Assembly: GCA_963693305.1 (NCBI GenBank)
Contig: OY855906.1
Span: 16,856,161-16,920,160 of the forward strand
Reading direction: 5' to 3'
From: Meandrina meandrites
Lineage: Eukaryota; Cnidaria; Anthozoa; Scleractinia; Meandrinidae
DNA length: 64,000 nt
This document shows, in pieces, positions 1 through 11,159 of the stretch. Made by a program: the position numbers and the translations under genes. How positions within the stretch are numbered: the first letter of the stretch is position 1; every line of letters starts with the position of its first letter. The notes under the pieces were generated by a model. The model ran no database searches, had not been told where the DNA came from, and saw only the letters and a list, made by a program, of their open reading frames with translations.

Positions 1-18
1 TTAACGCAAAATGTAATA
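1..18 (-). repeat. Inverted copy of the TTACATTTTGCG motif at the window edge
   Basis: The first 18 bases are the reverse complement of TATTACATTTTGCGTTAA, the unit of the array at 2451-2650. This could be the edge of an oppositely oriented array lying mostly outside the window; only one unit is visible. Confidence 0.5.
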
Positions 19-744
19 CAAGTCTGTATAAGAAGTCAAAGTACCTATTCAAAAGTCTCTCGTATTAAGGTGCACGGCGGGTGTATCTGAAGTGTACTCA
101 AGCTGGACTGGTCCTACGGGCAGAAGGACTGGCAATTTGATGAGTTATGTCTCGTATTTTACACGGGTTCATAACTGTAAATTAAAGGAATAGGCCGATC
201 ACGACTCCCATTGGTCGATGTTTATAATCTTTGACCTTCAGAGTTTTGCTTTAACGGGTATATCCGTCTCACTTCTTCTCACCCTAACCTACCCGCGCAA
301 GTCCGTTGACTGTTTTGTGTGTAGTATATGCCATTGCATAGCCTGCGAGCAGACTCCAAAGAAAACGGCGAGCGAAGCAAGCCGAGAAGGGCGTAGGGGA
401 GAATTAAAAGTGAGGGAGCCTGCAGACAAAGGTTTTATGCGGCCGTTCCAAAGCACCCGCAGTGCACCAGATTTTGGTGCAACCTCTGATTGGTCAGATT
501 ACTGATTGTTGACGGGTCTTATTGACATCTTGATTTTGCCGACGCCATGAGACGCGATATGATCAAAATTTGCATTTCCCGTCAGCGAAGTGTAAACATG
601 ATGGTGTCTTCTGGCGGTGAGCGAGTTACAGATGATCTGTTTCAAAGAGTATTAAGCGATTCATTAAGGGAATTCGTCCACATGAGACGGCTGAAAGAAG
701 ACCAGAAACGTTGCTTGCGATCTCTGGCGTAGTAGAAAGGAGGT
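19..744. other. No gene recognised
   Basis: Short ORFs occur here (for example 218-505 and 547-732 on the plus strand) but none has a recognisable domain, splice context or repeat-free conserved motif. I see nothing supportable in this stretch. Confidence 0.5.
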
Positions 745-1240
745 GACAGGCCTACACGGACCGCTACGTTCGAGAAATTTGCACATTTGCCGTTCTGCAT
801 TAGATTTAGTCGTCCAACTTATTTCGCTTCTCACTTGTTTATATAGGGCCCTACATGCTGCCAGCTGTATTATTAGGAGGCGTTTAACGCGGTTTTAAGT
901 TGTGTAGCGCCGCGAGACTGCCCAGCGAAATGTGTAGAGGTCATAGGTCTGCACGGTTTTCCGTCAATAGAGTTTGACACCTCTATATTACATTTGTCTA
1001 ATGTAACCTATAGCTATTTCGGTTTGTTTTTTTGCAAGATATGTTTTTATCTCTCAAAATGTTCGTTCTGGAAGGACAAGATCTTAAATTTTCCGCGAAG
1101 ATGTAACACCGGGCCTGGCTGTTTATTTTTATTGCAAGATATGTTGCTTCCTTCACGGATGACTTATTTATTTTTGTCCAGTTCTTGTTGTGGAATATTA
1201 ATCGATGCCTGGATTTCTCCTCCAAAGTAAGGGGTTTTTC
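745..1240 (+). repeat. Diverged direct repeat, copy A (pairs with 1971-2420)
   Basis: Colinear landmarks recur in the same order in copy B: GACAGGCCTA at 745 and 1971, GTTTGACACCTCT near 972 and 2160, TGCAAGATAT near 1033 and 2211, and a GGGCCTGGCT / GGGCCAGGCT block. The offset drifts from 1226 to about 1178 bases, as expected for an old duplication with indels. No protein is encoded consistently in both copies. It could be a tandem duplication or parts of an unrecognised element. Confidence 0.6.
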
Positions 1241-1429
1241 ACCGTTTTCCTCGTTTGCTTCATGGGTAAATGTAAGTGTCCTGCAATAAATTTTTGTCTT
1301 TGAGTGAGGCACTTTATCCGCAGCGATGCTATCACTTATTTCGCTTAGCCGAAGGTGTTACTCCTTTCGAGTTAACGACAGATTAATGACAGGTTAATTA
1401 AACGGGGGCGGAATGGCGGCTACAATACT

Positions 1430-1970
1430 TTGTCAACAGGCTCTCCCCCGCTCCCTCTCTCCCCACCTTCTTCCCTTCCCCCACTCCCTCCTTTTTCTTG
1501 CCGCGTTCTTTTCGCCCCATCCTCGACCGGAGAGCCTGTTCACAGGCTAGCCATTGCATGGCTTAGTTCAGGCAAGACCATGGTTTCGATCCTCCTTATG
1601 GATCTCATCAGTTACTGGTATCCTGTTCTCTGTACTTTTGTTGCTAGCGCAACTCGTACATGTGCGAGAATGTAAGACATTCTGCGGCTTGGCACAAAAT
1701 GCTCGTGGTGTGTACCCTTGGGGCGGATCGAAAATCCCTGGTTTCTATTGGCTAACACAACTAGCCAATGGTGTAATGTTGTTTTCAATCCTTTCTTGTT
1801 TCAAGCTTTACCATCTTGTTTTGTTTTTCTTTTACGCCATTTTTCTAGCTTTTCAAGCTAGTGCGTATTTTTCCTTTAACTTCTCGATGTCTGTTGAGTG
1901 CATATGTAACTTCTTGCAAGAAGTAGAATGGGGCCTGTCCATAAACAATAAGACATGGTATAATAAAGGT
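1430..1970. other. Spacer between the direct repeats; pyrimidine-rich tract and AGCCTGTTCACAGGCT palindrome
   Basis: A C/T-rich run covers about 1440-1520. It is bracketed by ACAGGCTCTCC on the left and GGAGAGCCTGTT on the right, so the tract sits in a short inverted repeat; AGCCTGTTCACAGGCT near 1531 is itself palindromic. The plus-strand ORF at 1554-2000 has no recognisable domain and is not called. Confidence 0.35.
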
Positions 1971-2420
1971 GACAGGCCTAAAAGACTTATACGTTCGTGA
2001 CATTTGTACATTGGCCGTATTGTTGTAGCTTCTCACTTGTTTCGTGTACTATTTGTTGTATCATTTGGAGGCACTTTAAGTTAAGTAGAGTCGTAAGACT
2101 GTGGTCTAGCAAATGTCTAGAGGTTTATATATAGACATGTACAGTTTCCTGTTTGTAAAGTTTGACACCTCTAGCTTTACATTTTGCCACACGTTTCGCT
2201 CATTTCTTTGTGCAAGATATTTTGTAAGCTCTCAAAGTGTTCACTCCGGAAATATTCCGTGAAAATGTTGATTGCTTGCATTTATATTTGCGATGCCGGG
2301 CCAGGCTTTTTCATTAATATTGTTGCAAGATGTAATGATTGTAGACGTCACTCAAAGTGTAGAATAAACAACTCAAATTGCAAGGCAAGTAAAATGTTAA
2401 AAGCTTTTTAACATTTAGGT
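1971..2420 (+). repeat. Diverged direct repeat, copy B
   Basis: Second copy of the unit at 745-1240. It contains TTTACATTTTGCC near 2175, a variant of the motif that is tandemly reiterated just downstream at 2451-2650, so the array may have grown from a motif already in this unit. Confidence 0.6.
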
Positions 2421-2450
2421 AAATGTGACTGAGTCATGATCTCACAAGTT

Positions 2451-2650
2451 ATTACATTTTGCGTTGTTACATTTTGCGTTAAAAAAGTTATTACATTTTG
2501 CGTTGGAAAGTCATTACATTTTGCGTTGAACACTTTATTACATTATGCGTCAATGTTATTACATTTTGCGTCAGTATTACATTTTGTGGCGATTGTTATT
2601 ACATTTTGCGTTAGTATTACATTTTGCGACGATTATTACACTTTGCGGCG
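2451..2650 (+). repeat. Irregular tandem array of ATTACATTTTGCG
   Basis: About ten copies of ATTACATTTTGCG separated by 3-8 variable bases (for example TTG, TTGGAAAGTC, TCAATGTT). The core is conserved and the spacers are not, which resembles subterminal binding-site arrays of DNA transposons more than a simple slippage satellite. The reverse complement appears at the window's first bases. Confidence 0.75.
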
Positions 2651-2699
2651 TAACACCCATCCATCGGCTTTTGTAACAACGGGACTGCCGTAATAAAGA

Positions 2700-3390
2700 A
2701 GGATGTTGTCGGCCGTCATCGATGGTCATTCGCATGCATGTACTTATTTTATATTTCAGGTTACGGAAAACAGAACTTAAACGTGTAATTAACTCCTTAT
2801 GAGTCTCTGTGTTAACTGAACAACAATTTTTTTCAAGTTTCGAACGCAGAATAATTTTAAATATTCTTGAGATTTTGAGATCAGTTAACCTGGAGTCAGA
2901 GATGATTCACATCCATGAAAACTCAAACTTGTGTCTAGACGTTTCGCTCTGAAGGGCACGTGTGATTGATAATCGCTGTAAAATGATTCTTTGGCCAACT
3001 GCTATGAATACAATTATCAACTTTATTCGCCAATCATTTGTGACATCTTCCAAAAGATCGTCAGGTACCAAAATCCAAAACTAAAGAGACACCATAGTTT
3101 TTATCCACATCAGGCATAAGAGGTACTAAAATTATATCTATTTGCAACTTTTCAGCTCAGCAGCGTCCTTCGTTTGGAAACCAGCGCACTTTGAATTTCA
3201 GAGTAATGGCGGTGCGCGACATGCAGTTACGATCGTGTTTGGCAAAAAATATACATTTATCTTGTGATTTTTAGCCATTTGAGAAGTTAAAGTAGCAGGA
3301 AATATGTTTATGCAAATGTTTGTTTGTGAAATACCGATAATCAGTGGCCTAGATGACCAAACTAAGTTCCAGATGTTTACAGTATCTTCC
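2700..3390. other. No gene recognised
   Basis: Unique-looking AT-rich sequence without a supportable ORF. Confidence 0.4.
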
Positions 3391-3393
3391 GGC

Positions 3394-3432
3394 CGCCATA
3401 TTGGTGTACCACGGAGGTACACCAATATGGCG
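3394..3432. repeat. Perfect 17-bp hairpin
   Basis: CGCCATATTGGTGTACC (3394-3410) is followed after five bases (ACGGA) by its exact reverse complement (3416-3432). This looks like the tip of a foldback element or the junction of two inverted element ends. No partner was found nearby. Confidence 0.8.
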
Positions 3433-3790
3433 AATCCATACTGGGCTCTGTAAATTTGTGCAAAACATTGCGACGAATATCTAAAGTTTGGGACAGCGCA
3501 CAGACCTAAAACTTGGAGAAATTACTTCTTTACTTCTCTCCTATAATTTCCTATTTTCTTGACCTCATTCACTCAATAGTTTTTCGATTTATATTTTTGT
3601 TGCGTGACAGTGAAAACGATCTATTATTACAATCTAAAAACGTGAGAGCCCAAACACCGTGAACACAATGTATATTCCTTGTTCTAAAAGCATGATAGTG
3701 TAGCCGAATCGACTTGTAGGTGAAATGACCGACATCTGCTCCACTGAGTTTTTCAAAGAAGATACCCAGATACGGGAGAGGACAAAACAT

Positions 3791-5580
3791 GGACCCCTGG
3801 TCCATGGACCCCCTCTTTGCACCGGGTGCATGGACCCCCTTCATGGACCGGGTCCATGGACCCCAATTTTTTATTTATTTTTTTTTATTTTTCTGTTTCA
3901 TTTCTTGTTTTCATTTCTTTTTTCTATTCTTCTAGTTTGTCTTTTTTTTTAAGGAAAAAATAATAAAAAAAATACATAAATAACACAAAGCCAAATCACA
4001 GTGACTGGATCCAAAAAAAAAATAAATAAAAGAGTAAATAACACAAAGCCAAATCACAGTGACTGGGTCCATGGACACCCTATTTTTCCATCTTTCAAAC
4101 CAAGTTGTTTTTTGTTGGCAACGAGAGGCGGCTGCAGCGGACTCTTTGTTGTAGATCGTTCCAAAACCATTGTTGCTCCATATAGTCAAGGAAGTAGTTT
4201 AGTTTTCGGCTCAAATGCGGGGGAACAATGTGTGGCAATGAGCTTAATAGCAATTTTGTTAGCATTCATCTATTCGATAAGATCATCCTCAGATCTTGTA
4301 GAAATAATGAATGTTGGTAATGACTTGTACACATGATTAAAAGAGTTAAGGTAACTGTAATGTAAACACCAGAAAAATCATTGGTTATTTAGCCAAAGAT
4401 TGGTTGTTGTGTGAGTTTTACGTTGGGTCTAGTACATGTATAATAAGTTTCTGACAAGAATTATATTGGTATATAGCTAGAATTTTTCAGTGCATGCACT
4501 TATTGGCTTATTTGAATCAAGCTATTTAAATAATGTGGGCAACACTGCAAAAGAACAGTAACAGTGCAGTGTTGCCCTCGAATGTTGACAGATGAGCCCC
4601 ATTCTTTTAGTCTTCATCGTGCTTACATCCCTTGGGAACAGTCATTAAGTGAAAATGTAAAGAGATACGTATAATATTTCTTAACTACAGTGACACTAGA
4701 ACCAAGGTAGAACAGAAGTGTTTTGAACATGCCTCAATATTCTATTCGGGGAGAATGTTTGTCAGTGTAAAGGTTAAAGTTTTATTTGGGGTATTCTAAT
4801 CGACAGTTCAATACCAAATTGTTTTTAAGAATATACCATATCAATGTTTGTTGCTGTTGTACAAGATGATGATTTTGTACAAGAAGATGATATATTGACT
4901 ATGATTTAACAAATTTGAGAATTTAAAAATGTTTATTTAAATACCAGTTTTAATTTGTTGATATATAATAAGAGATTGTTTGCAAGGATTTAATATTTTA
5001 CCGTTACTGTTACACTTGCTGATTCCCACCAAATTAATGGTTTCACTGCGAATAAGTTTATAAATTAAATTTAATATGTCAATTTAGATACAAATTATTT
5101 AATGGCATTATTTATATTAATTTTATATAATTTATTAATTTTAATTATAAATATTAATAATATTGACCATATATAAATCACTTTAATTTATTATTATTAT
5201 AATAAAAATATTAAAAAAAGAAATCACTGTGATTTGGCTTTGTGTGTTTTACTTTTATTTCTATTCGTTAAAGAGAATGAAAATAGGAAAAATAGGAAAC
5301 AAGAAATGAAAAAAAAATGAGGGTCCATGCAATTTGTGTGTTTTAATTTTTTTTTTAGAAAAAAGAATATATTTTTTATTTTTTTTGGACCCAGTCACTG
5401 TGATTTGGCTTTGTGTTATTTATGTTTTTTTTTTTCTTAAAAAAAAGACAAACTAGAAGAATAGAAAAAAGAAATGAAAACAAGAAATGAAACAGAAAAA
5501 TTAAAAAAAATAATAAAAAAATGGGGGTCCATGGACCTGGTCCATGGAGTGGGTCCATGGAACTGGGGGTCCATGGAACT
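3791..5580. mobile_element. Foldback element with GGTCCATGG-rich inverted arms
   Basis: The left arm (about 3791-4085) and right arm (about 5218-5580) are inverted copies. Both begin with clusters of the palindrome GGTCCATGGACC, then a T/A-rich tract, then the block CAAAGCCAAATCACAGTGAC. That block occurs four times: near 3985 and 4045 (plus sense) and near 5225 and 5400 (minus sense). The ~1.1-kb centre is AT-rich and holds the coding remnant at 4098-4336. The element lies at the broken end of the BEL/Pao pol remnant, so it probably inserted there; a target duplication was not resolved. Confidence 0.7.
4098..4336 (+). pseudogene. Fragment resembling the N-terminal cysteine-peptidase-like domain of Helitron proteins
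   Basis: The frame reads GLFVVDRSKTIVAPYSQG, then a GSNAGEQCVAMSLIAI segment, then SSSDLVEIMNVGNDLY and a stop. The Gln-Cys followed by a hydrophobic helix is the nucleophile region of the C76/OTU-like cysteine-peptidase folds found near the N-termini of some animal Helitron polyproteins. That match is from memory of the pattern. There is no start codon context, and the His/Asp half of the fold is missing. It lies inside the foldback element and could be captured sequence. Confidence 0.4.
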
Positions 5581-5589
5581 GTCCACGCC

Positions 5590-5699
5590 TCCTGCATCAA
5601 CAATTTCCCTCTTACGGTGAAAGGTATGAGAAATCCGAGGGGATCAAAGATCGTAGCTGTTTTCTTTAATACACTTCTTTTCGTAAATAGCAGTAGCAT
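5590..5699 (-). pseudogene. BEL/Pao pol fragment, post-RT region (frameshifted)
   Basis: This minus-strand frame contains TATIFDPLGFLIPFTVRGK followed by LLMQEAW. IFDPLG-hydrophobic-P-F is the hallmark of the Pao-specific region between reverse transcriptase and RNase H. It follows the truncated RT ORF in a different frame, so several hundred codons between the two pieces are deleted. It ends where the GGTCCATGG repeats begin. Confidence 0.75.
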
Positions 5700-7327
5700 C
5701 CACCAAATACAAATCGCTGAAACTCATACGTTTCTGGCTCCCTCGTTGGGTCGAGATCTCGCCACAGAAATCTGTGGAACGGTCGATCCACGGGCTGTAA
5801 TACCAACTGATGAGACATCTGGCTGACGTCACCTGCGAGTGCCACTAACTCTTTCCTGAATCTCACTAGTATGTCAAAGATGTTACTTTGTAACTTGGGA
5901 CCTGGTAAAGTCTCTGTGTTAAGACTTCTTCCTTGATACGTGGCCGAGGCGTCAAACACGATCCTGACCTTTGTCGTTGCTCTGTCTGGTCGAATAACTG
6001 GAAAATGGGGTAATAGCCATTCAACTTCGTTCTTTTCTTCAGTGGGCAGTACGCGTCGAATGTAGTTCTTCTGTAAGTATTCGTCAATAACTTGCTGGTA
6101 AGCAGTTGCTATCTTTTCATCTTTGGCCAGTTTGCGTTCGAATTGTTGTAGCCTTCTTTCAGCTAGTGGTCTATTGCTGACTAGACAAGGTCTTTCTTCT
6201 TTCCAAGGAACTACTACTTGGTATCGTTTCCCGTCAAAGGTTCTCGATTCGCTAACCTTTTCCCATGCTGCTTGCTCATCTTGAGTGAACTGCTTCTTAG
6301 AAGATAGGATTCCAATGTGCTCTAGCTCCCAGAATTTTCTTAGTGTGACGTTTAAGTCATCATCTTGTGAGGCCGAAGTTTCTTCAGACTGCTGAATGCG
6401 GAAGGTTCTGATAAGTCCCGTGTGGTTCCCTTCTCCCAAGTCCTCTTTATCTATCCGTCCGATCGCCGTCCATCCCAGTGGACAGAGTCTTGCACTCGGC
6501 TCGTTGACGTCGCCTGGAACTTCTTTTATTATGGCCATCAATTCGTGGTTGTCTGCTCCAAGAAGGACATCAATCGTTCCCCTTTGGGCAAGCTGCGGGA
6601 AAGGTATGTCGCTCAGATGAAACCATTTGTGTTTTATCTTCAGCCAATTGACAGGTTTCATTCCTCCACAGATCTTCTGTGACGTCTTCGCTGAAATAGT
6701 TCGCTTCAGTTTGCCATCGATACTCTCCACTCCAACTTGAAAAGTCATTGACATAAACTTTACTTGCTTATCATTCGCGACGTTAACGGTGATTGGTTCC
6801 TTTCGGCCTCTTACACCCAGTTCTTCTACTACATCTTTGTTAACATACGTTGTATCACTTCCCTCGTAAAGGAAACAGTTCACTAGGAGTCTCTTGTTCC
6901 CATTCTTCAGGATTAGCGGGACAGTCTGAAGCGCTACAACCTTTTCACGTTTTTGTGCTGTTTCCATTGTTGCTGTATGCGTACTTGCATCCCCCTCCGT
7001 GGTCTGGGAAGTTACACTTTCTTGGGACAAATGGGTCTGATTAGCACTGCTGGCGCCCTCTTTGCTTTCCTGGATGGCTGTTTTAGTTTCATGACCCGGC
7101 ACTCGAGGTGAAGGGTTTGTTCTGTTTACACTTCGGTATTCCGTTTCTCTACGCGGGGTTGCTCTTTCTGCATGAAGTAGTCGGTGATGAGTATCTTTGC
7201 ACCCGTCGATTTTGCACTCTCTGTAATTTGGACACGAGCTTCCAAGATGATCGTTACTCAGACATCTATAACAGAGCCCCAGCCGCTTATCTGTTTCCCA
7301 TCTCTCTATTGGTTTCTCTTTAAACAC
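5666..7327 (-). pseudogene. BEL/Pao Gag-Pol fragment: zinc knuckles, retropepsin-like domain, RT N-terminal half
   Basis: The 553-codon ORF opens with a CCHC knuckle (CYRCLSNDHLGSSC) and a second Cys/His cluster ending CKDTHHRLLH, at about residues 18-52. A DUF1758-type aspartic-peptidase region follows at about residues 125-270. At the position of its catalytic Asp (usually L-D-E/S-G-S) the sequence reads LYEGSDTTYV, so the Asp is replaced by Tyr. The reverse-transcriptase fingers and palm start at about residue 400, with VRIVFDASA and LAGDVSQM visible. The ORF breaks off at FGGCYC, before the catalytic YVDD region. The start abuts the gag remnant and probably marks a deletion junction rather than a real initiation site. 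The copy is inactive. Confidence 0.85.
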
Positions 7328-7697
7328 CTCGCACCTGGGCTAACATGATGACGCGAGCTTCACTAAGCTCTCGATCTACTTGCTCGTTAACTTCATCTAT
7401 TTCATTACTCGTTTTTCTTTCATTGTCTTTGTCTTGAAGCTTAGAATAAACCGTTTCTAATTCTTCCAAAATCTTCATCACTTCCTCTCTCAATCTCACT
7501 AAGCGTTCCATCCCCTCCACTATCTTGTGCCTATCGTATTTCTCATCCGTAATCAATACAACAAACTGATTTAGCATCCGAGTTAAGTTTGACTTAGCAT
7601 TCTTTTTTTCTCTGTTCAACACTCCCACTATTGTATGCAGTTGACTAATTTCGTTTTCGTACCTTTCTTGTCCGTCTTCGCTCTCTTCGTTGCTCAT
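7320..7697 (-). pseudogene. BEL/Pao gag N-terminal coiled-coil fragment
   Basis: The 125-residue acidic, heptad-rich ORF begins with an ATG at 7697. Its stop overlaps the first codons of the zinc-knuckle ORF by eight bases. In intact Pao gag a DUF1759-type capsid region of roughly 200-300 residues separates the coiled coil from the zinc knuckles; here it is absent. The two ORFs are therefore best explained as one gag-pol frame with an internal deletion, not as two genes. No independent function is implied. Confidence 0.65.
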
Positions 7698-7815
7698 TTC
7701 GCCTCAACTCCGTTGGGATACACTTCGTAATGCCAGCGGCCGATTCGTCGCTTCAACCCAAAACCATGCAAACTTCGTTGAAAACCTCTCTTATCCGTCT
7801 CGAAGGACCAAATGT

Positions 7816-10800
7816 TCAGGCGATTTCCAAACATACAACAAAAGTCCGATCCGTTTTCCGAAATTCCAAAATAAAACGATTAAACGGTCCACAAATAAAC
7901 CAACAACCGATTCAATGCAAAATCCAAAAATTCTCCTTTTATTGCTTGCGCCACAAACATTTACACATGACAAAATTTAAATTTGAATAATATGCGCGCG
8001 CTTAAATGTTACCAATGAAAACAAAGTATCTAAATCAGCGCGCGCGCGAAAAGGCGTAAAATTGCCAAGTGTAAAGTTCTCGTGGGTTAATAAAGTCACC
8101 ACATTAAAGTCATAAAGGTCTCAACACCAAGTTCTCTTCATTTGTACAAACATCAAAAATAAAATCCTCATAAATTAACCACCACTGATGAGAAACCAGT
8201 TTAGTGTCTTCCAATGCCAAAAATAAACATTCCGCTGTGCAGTCTCGCAACACGCTGGCTTGGGAGAAAAATACGCGAAAAAGAAAACCACTTCAGTCAC
8301 TTCAATGGTTATGCAAATAAGGAAAACGTTCAAACGAAGTAAAGCAATCAAAAAAACCTTTGTGAGATCTAGTCATCCGAGGATTATGAATTTTCAATGA
8401 GCTTATTTCTTACTTTATTTTTTTGATGCGGGCAAGTGGGAAATCGGCTCGGGCAAGCAAGTTTTGAGACTTGCTTGCCTGAAGGGCAAGCTGGAATTCA
8501 AGTTTTTGTCGAGCCCTGAAGACTAATGAAGGCCTGGAGGATGTAAGTGGGCTTAACTGTTTAGCATACAGTGTATAACAACAGTTTTTTGCTATAGTGA
8601 CCACATAAATAACAAAAATATAGGGTTCAAAATAAGATCACAGCATTTAGCTTGAATTTATAGGCTCTTTGTTCATGGCTGTCAATGTGGCACATAATTT
8701 CTGTGAATCACTTATTTTCACTTTCTGTGATCTGCATGTGTCAGTATGTACTGCTACACTAGTTAGCATGCAACCAAAATTTTCCTGAATTGAAATTTCA
8801 CTTTCTTCCTTGAGAAACCTTGAAATTGTAAACTGATTTTAAAAAGATTTTGCACAGATCACATGCTTTGAACTGCTTAAATACTGTCAGCGTCAGAATC
8901 TTCATTTTAATTAGCATGTTTCATTGTGACAATTCCCTCTAAACAAAGCATCTTGAATGACTCTACTTTTTAGGTGTTTGTTCAAGCTTAAAATATACAT
9001 CTTTGATGAGACAAATTATTGCGCTTCTTCACTCACAAACATGGGAAATCCAGTCTGTTGAGAAATATGTACACAAAACTGGCTTGAATTTGAACAAGTG
9101 AAAAGGCTTAACAGGGCCACTAAACAAGTTTTTGCTTAAAATGAATCTTGATTACACGTACAGAAACATACATAAAGGCAGTAAAGGCAGTAATGTTTCT
9201 CACTTTTGAACAAACATTTAAAGAGTTAAGTCGTTCATGGTGAGCAAGAATTCCCCGGCCATTTAAACTTTTGCAGCAGGCTCCAAATTTCCAAACCTTT
9301 TTCTATGCTTTTTACTCATTTTAAACGTTTCCAAAAAGCTCAAGACATGTTGTAAGACTACTGCAAAAAAGAAATAGCTCTTTGTACCTCAGTATGATGA
9401 AAGAGCACGATAAAAGACTAAAATAGATACTGCGTGACATGAAAACTACGTGACATGGCTGTGAGAGCAAGGGGGTGGGGCTGGGTAGATAAGAAAATAA
9501 GAAACGTCTGTGTACAGAAGCCGACAGACAAGAACGTATACAAATATTCACACATTGTTAATATATTACATGACATCACATAGTTGCCAGTACCTGGATG
9601 GGTGCATCCCATTTCCCTGGATAGAAAATGAAGTGTGTCAAACTCATATTGCCACACATCTTGTGTCCTCAAGGAAAAGTCTCAACACCACTGCCTGCCT
9701 TTTGCACTCTAGCAATCGTGACCTCGGGATTTTCTCAGAGGCCTTTACTTCTTGCGATTTCTTCTAACCCAGTAAAGGTTTTTTAAGTGCTTCTGGAATC
9801 TGTAGAGCTCTCTGTGTTCGTCGCTTAATGGAGCATTGAATTTTTCTCTGTGGATCAATTAGAAAACTATTAACCAGGTACACTCTATAGTTTGGGTAGA
9901 AAGGAGAGACCACTTAGGGTGATTCGCTTTCGCCACAAGAACGTTTATTTGGGTTGTGGCAATTTCCCAAAAGACAGGCAAAAAAATCCCGCAACCAAAT
10001 TTTGGCAAATCCCACTTCCTGGGGAGCAGTCATACTGTATGTAGATTTAGGCAAGCCAAAAACCAGAGCTCCACATTTGTCAATTCTTTACCAGAGTTTA
10101 CAATGTAAAATTAATGTTTCCATTTTTACGACTATTTTGCAAAATAGGAGTTTAGTAGACAAGCAAATTCACTCGCACAGGCAGTTGATGGGTCATAGAC
10201 TATGCTATGTCAAGAGCATAGGGTATGAGCATTTTGTTATTTGAATTGTTTCAAAACATTACCAAGAAAGCATTTCTTGGTAATGGTTAAACTGAATATA
10301 ACTTTTATAACAATGCAATCATTTTTTATCTCCCCACAAACCTTTTTTGTTTGTCACAATTTTACACAAAACAGACTACTTTAGAGTTGATTATGCAAAA
10401 AAAAATTCAGAAAGTTCTACATGTCTCGTTTGCTTTTCCTTGCATTTCATTCAACTCACAAATTGAAAACCGTGCAACAAATTTTGTCTTGGGATGCCAA
10501 TGCAAGCATTTGAATTCCTGCATGATAGGTTTACCAAAATATCTTAGGTGTGGGGTTCCATTTGTGCACACCTGTGGTACATATGGGAGTTCTGCTAAGG
10601 CCAGCAAATCTACTGCTCCCGCAGTCCTGCACTCCCGAAGTCGAAGGTTGAAGTCCTTCCTTGCTTTAACTGTCTTGCAAATCATACCTTGTTTCTTTTC
10701 CTGATGTAAGCTAGATTCTTTCGACACGTGAGTTATTTAAATTACAATGACTGCAGAACTGTGGTAGGTGCATTTGAAGATGCATATTAAGTGGCCGGGT

Positions 10801-11150
10801 GTTGTGAAGTTACATGTGCAATAATTTTTGGAACAACTGCAGATTACCCACCTGTGTCTTTACTATCATAAAATTCGAAAATATCCCCCCCCCCCCCCCT
10901 CCCAATCCCACCCACCCCAAAAATGTTGCATTTGGTGTTTCAATGTCATACTGGAAATAAAATGAAGCAAGTCAACATAAAGCATACTTTCAGTTGATTA
11001 GCCCCATTGCATTCTTTACATTCACTCAATTTAAGTTTGATTAAAATATGTAGTTTACACTTCTTTAAGAATATCATGAGTGTTTATTTCCAAGCATCTT
11101 CACAAGAAATTTTGCAATTCTTTGCCTGGATTAAAAAAAAATGAATAGCA
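7816..11150. other. 3.3 kb without a recognised gene
   Basis: 7985-8055 is rich in GCGCGC and may still belong to the retrotransposon's LTR. Near 8450-8505 GGGCAAGCAAG and CTTGCTTGCC form a short hairpin. 10036-10078 resembles 18895-18945 (AGATTTAGG...GGAGCTCC blocks), so a dispersed repeat fragment is present. A poly-C run lies at about 10886-10902. ORFs on both strands at 10351-10727 have no recognisable domain. No splice-consistent exon set was found. Confidence 0.5.
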
Positions 11151-11159
11151 AATAATGCA

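Larger units (their letters stand above)
5590..7815 (-). mobile_element. Decayed BEL/Pao LTR retrotransposon (internal region)
   Basis: On the minus strand the order is gag coiled coil, zinc knuckles, retropepsin-like domain, reverse transcriptase start, then a displaced piece of the post-RT Pao region. This is the order of BEL/Pao elements. It carries at least two internal deletions and is cut off at its 3' end by the foldback element. The start of the untranslated leader lies near 7800; I could not delimit an LTR on either side. Confidence 0.85.

Noticed and set aside
1554..2000. 148-codon ORF with hydrophobic stretches
   Set aside because: No homologous domain or splice structure; hydrophobicity follows from T-rich sequence, and it overlaps the start of direct repeat B.
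2451..2650. Possible CRISPR array
   Set aside because: Spacers are 3-8 bases and AT-rich, far too short, and the genome is eukaryotic.
2436..2693. 85-codon plus-strand ORF rich in ITFCV repeats
   Set aside because: It is only the translation of the ATTACATTTTGCG array; the repeated peptide has no start context or codon bias.
3725..4189. ORFs over the GGTCCATGG repeats (also 5376-5699 upstream part)
   Set aside because: Low-complexity translations of T-rich tracts and palindromes; only the Pao piece at 5590-5699 is real coding sequence.
7816..8400. Possible 5' LTR of the BEL/Pao element
   Set aside because: No second LTR is available for comparison and no TG...CA ends could be fixed, so it is not annotated.
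10351..10727. ORFs of 117 (plus) and 106 (minus) codons, mirror images of each other
   Set aside because: The minus frame looks somewhat protein-like, but I recognise no family and see no convincing flanking splice sites, so it is not called.
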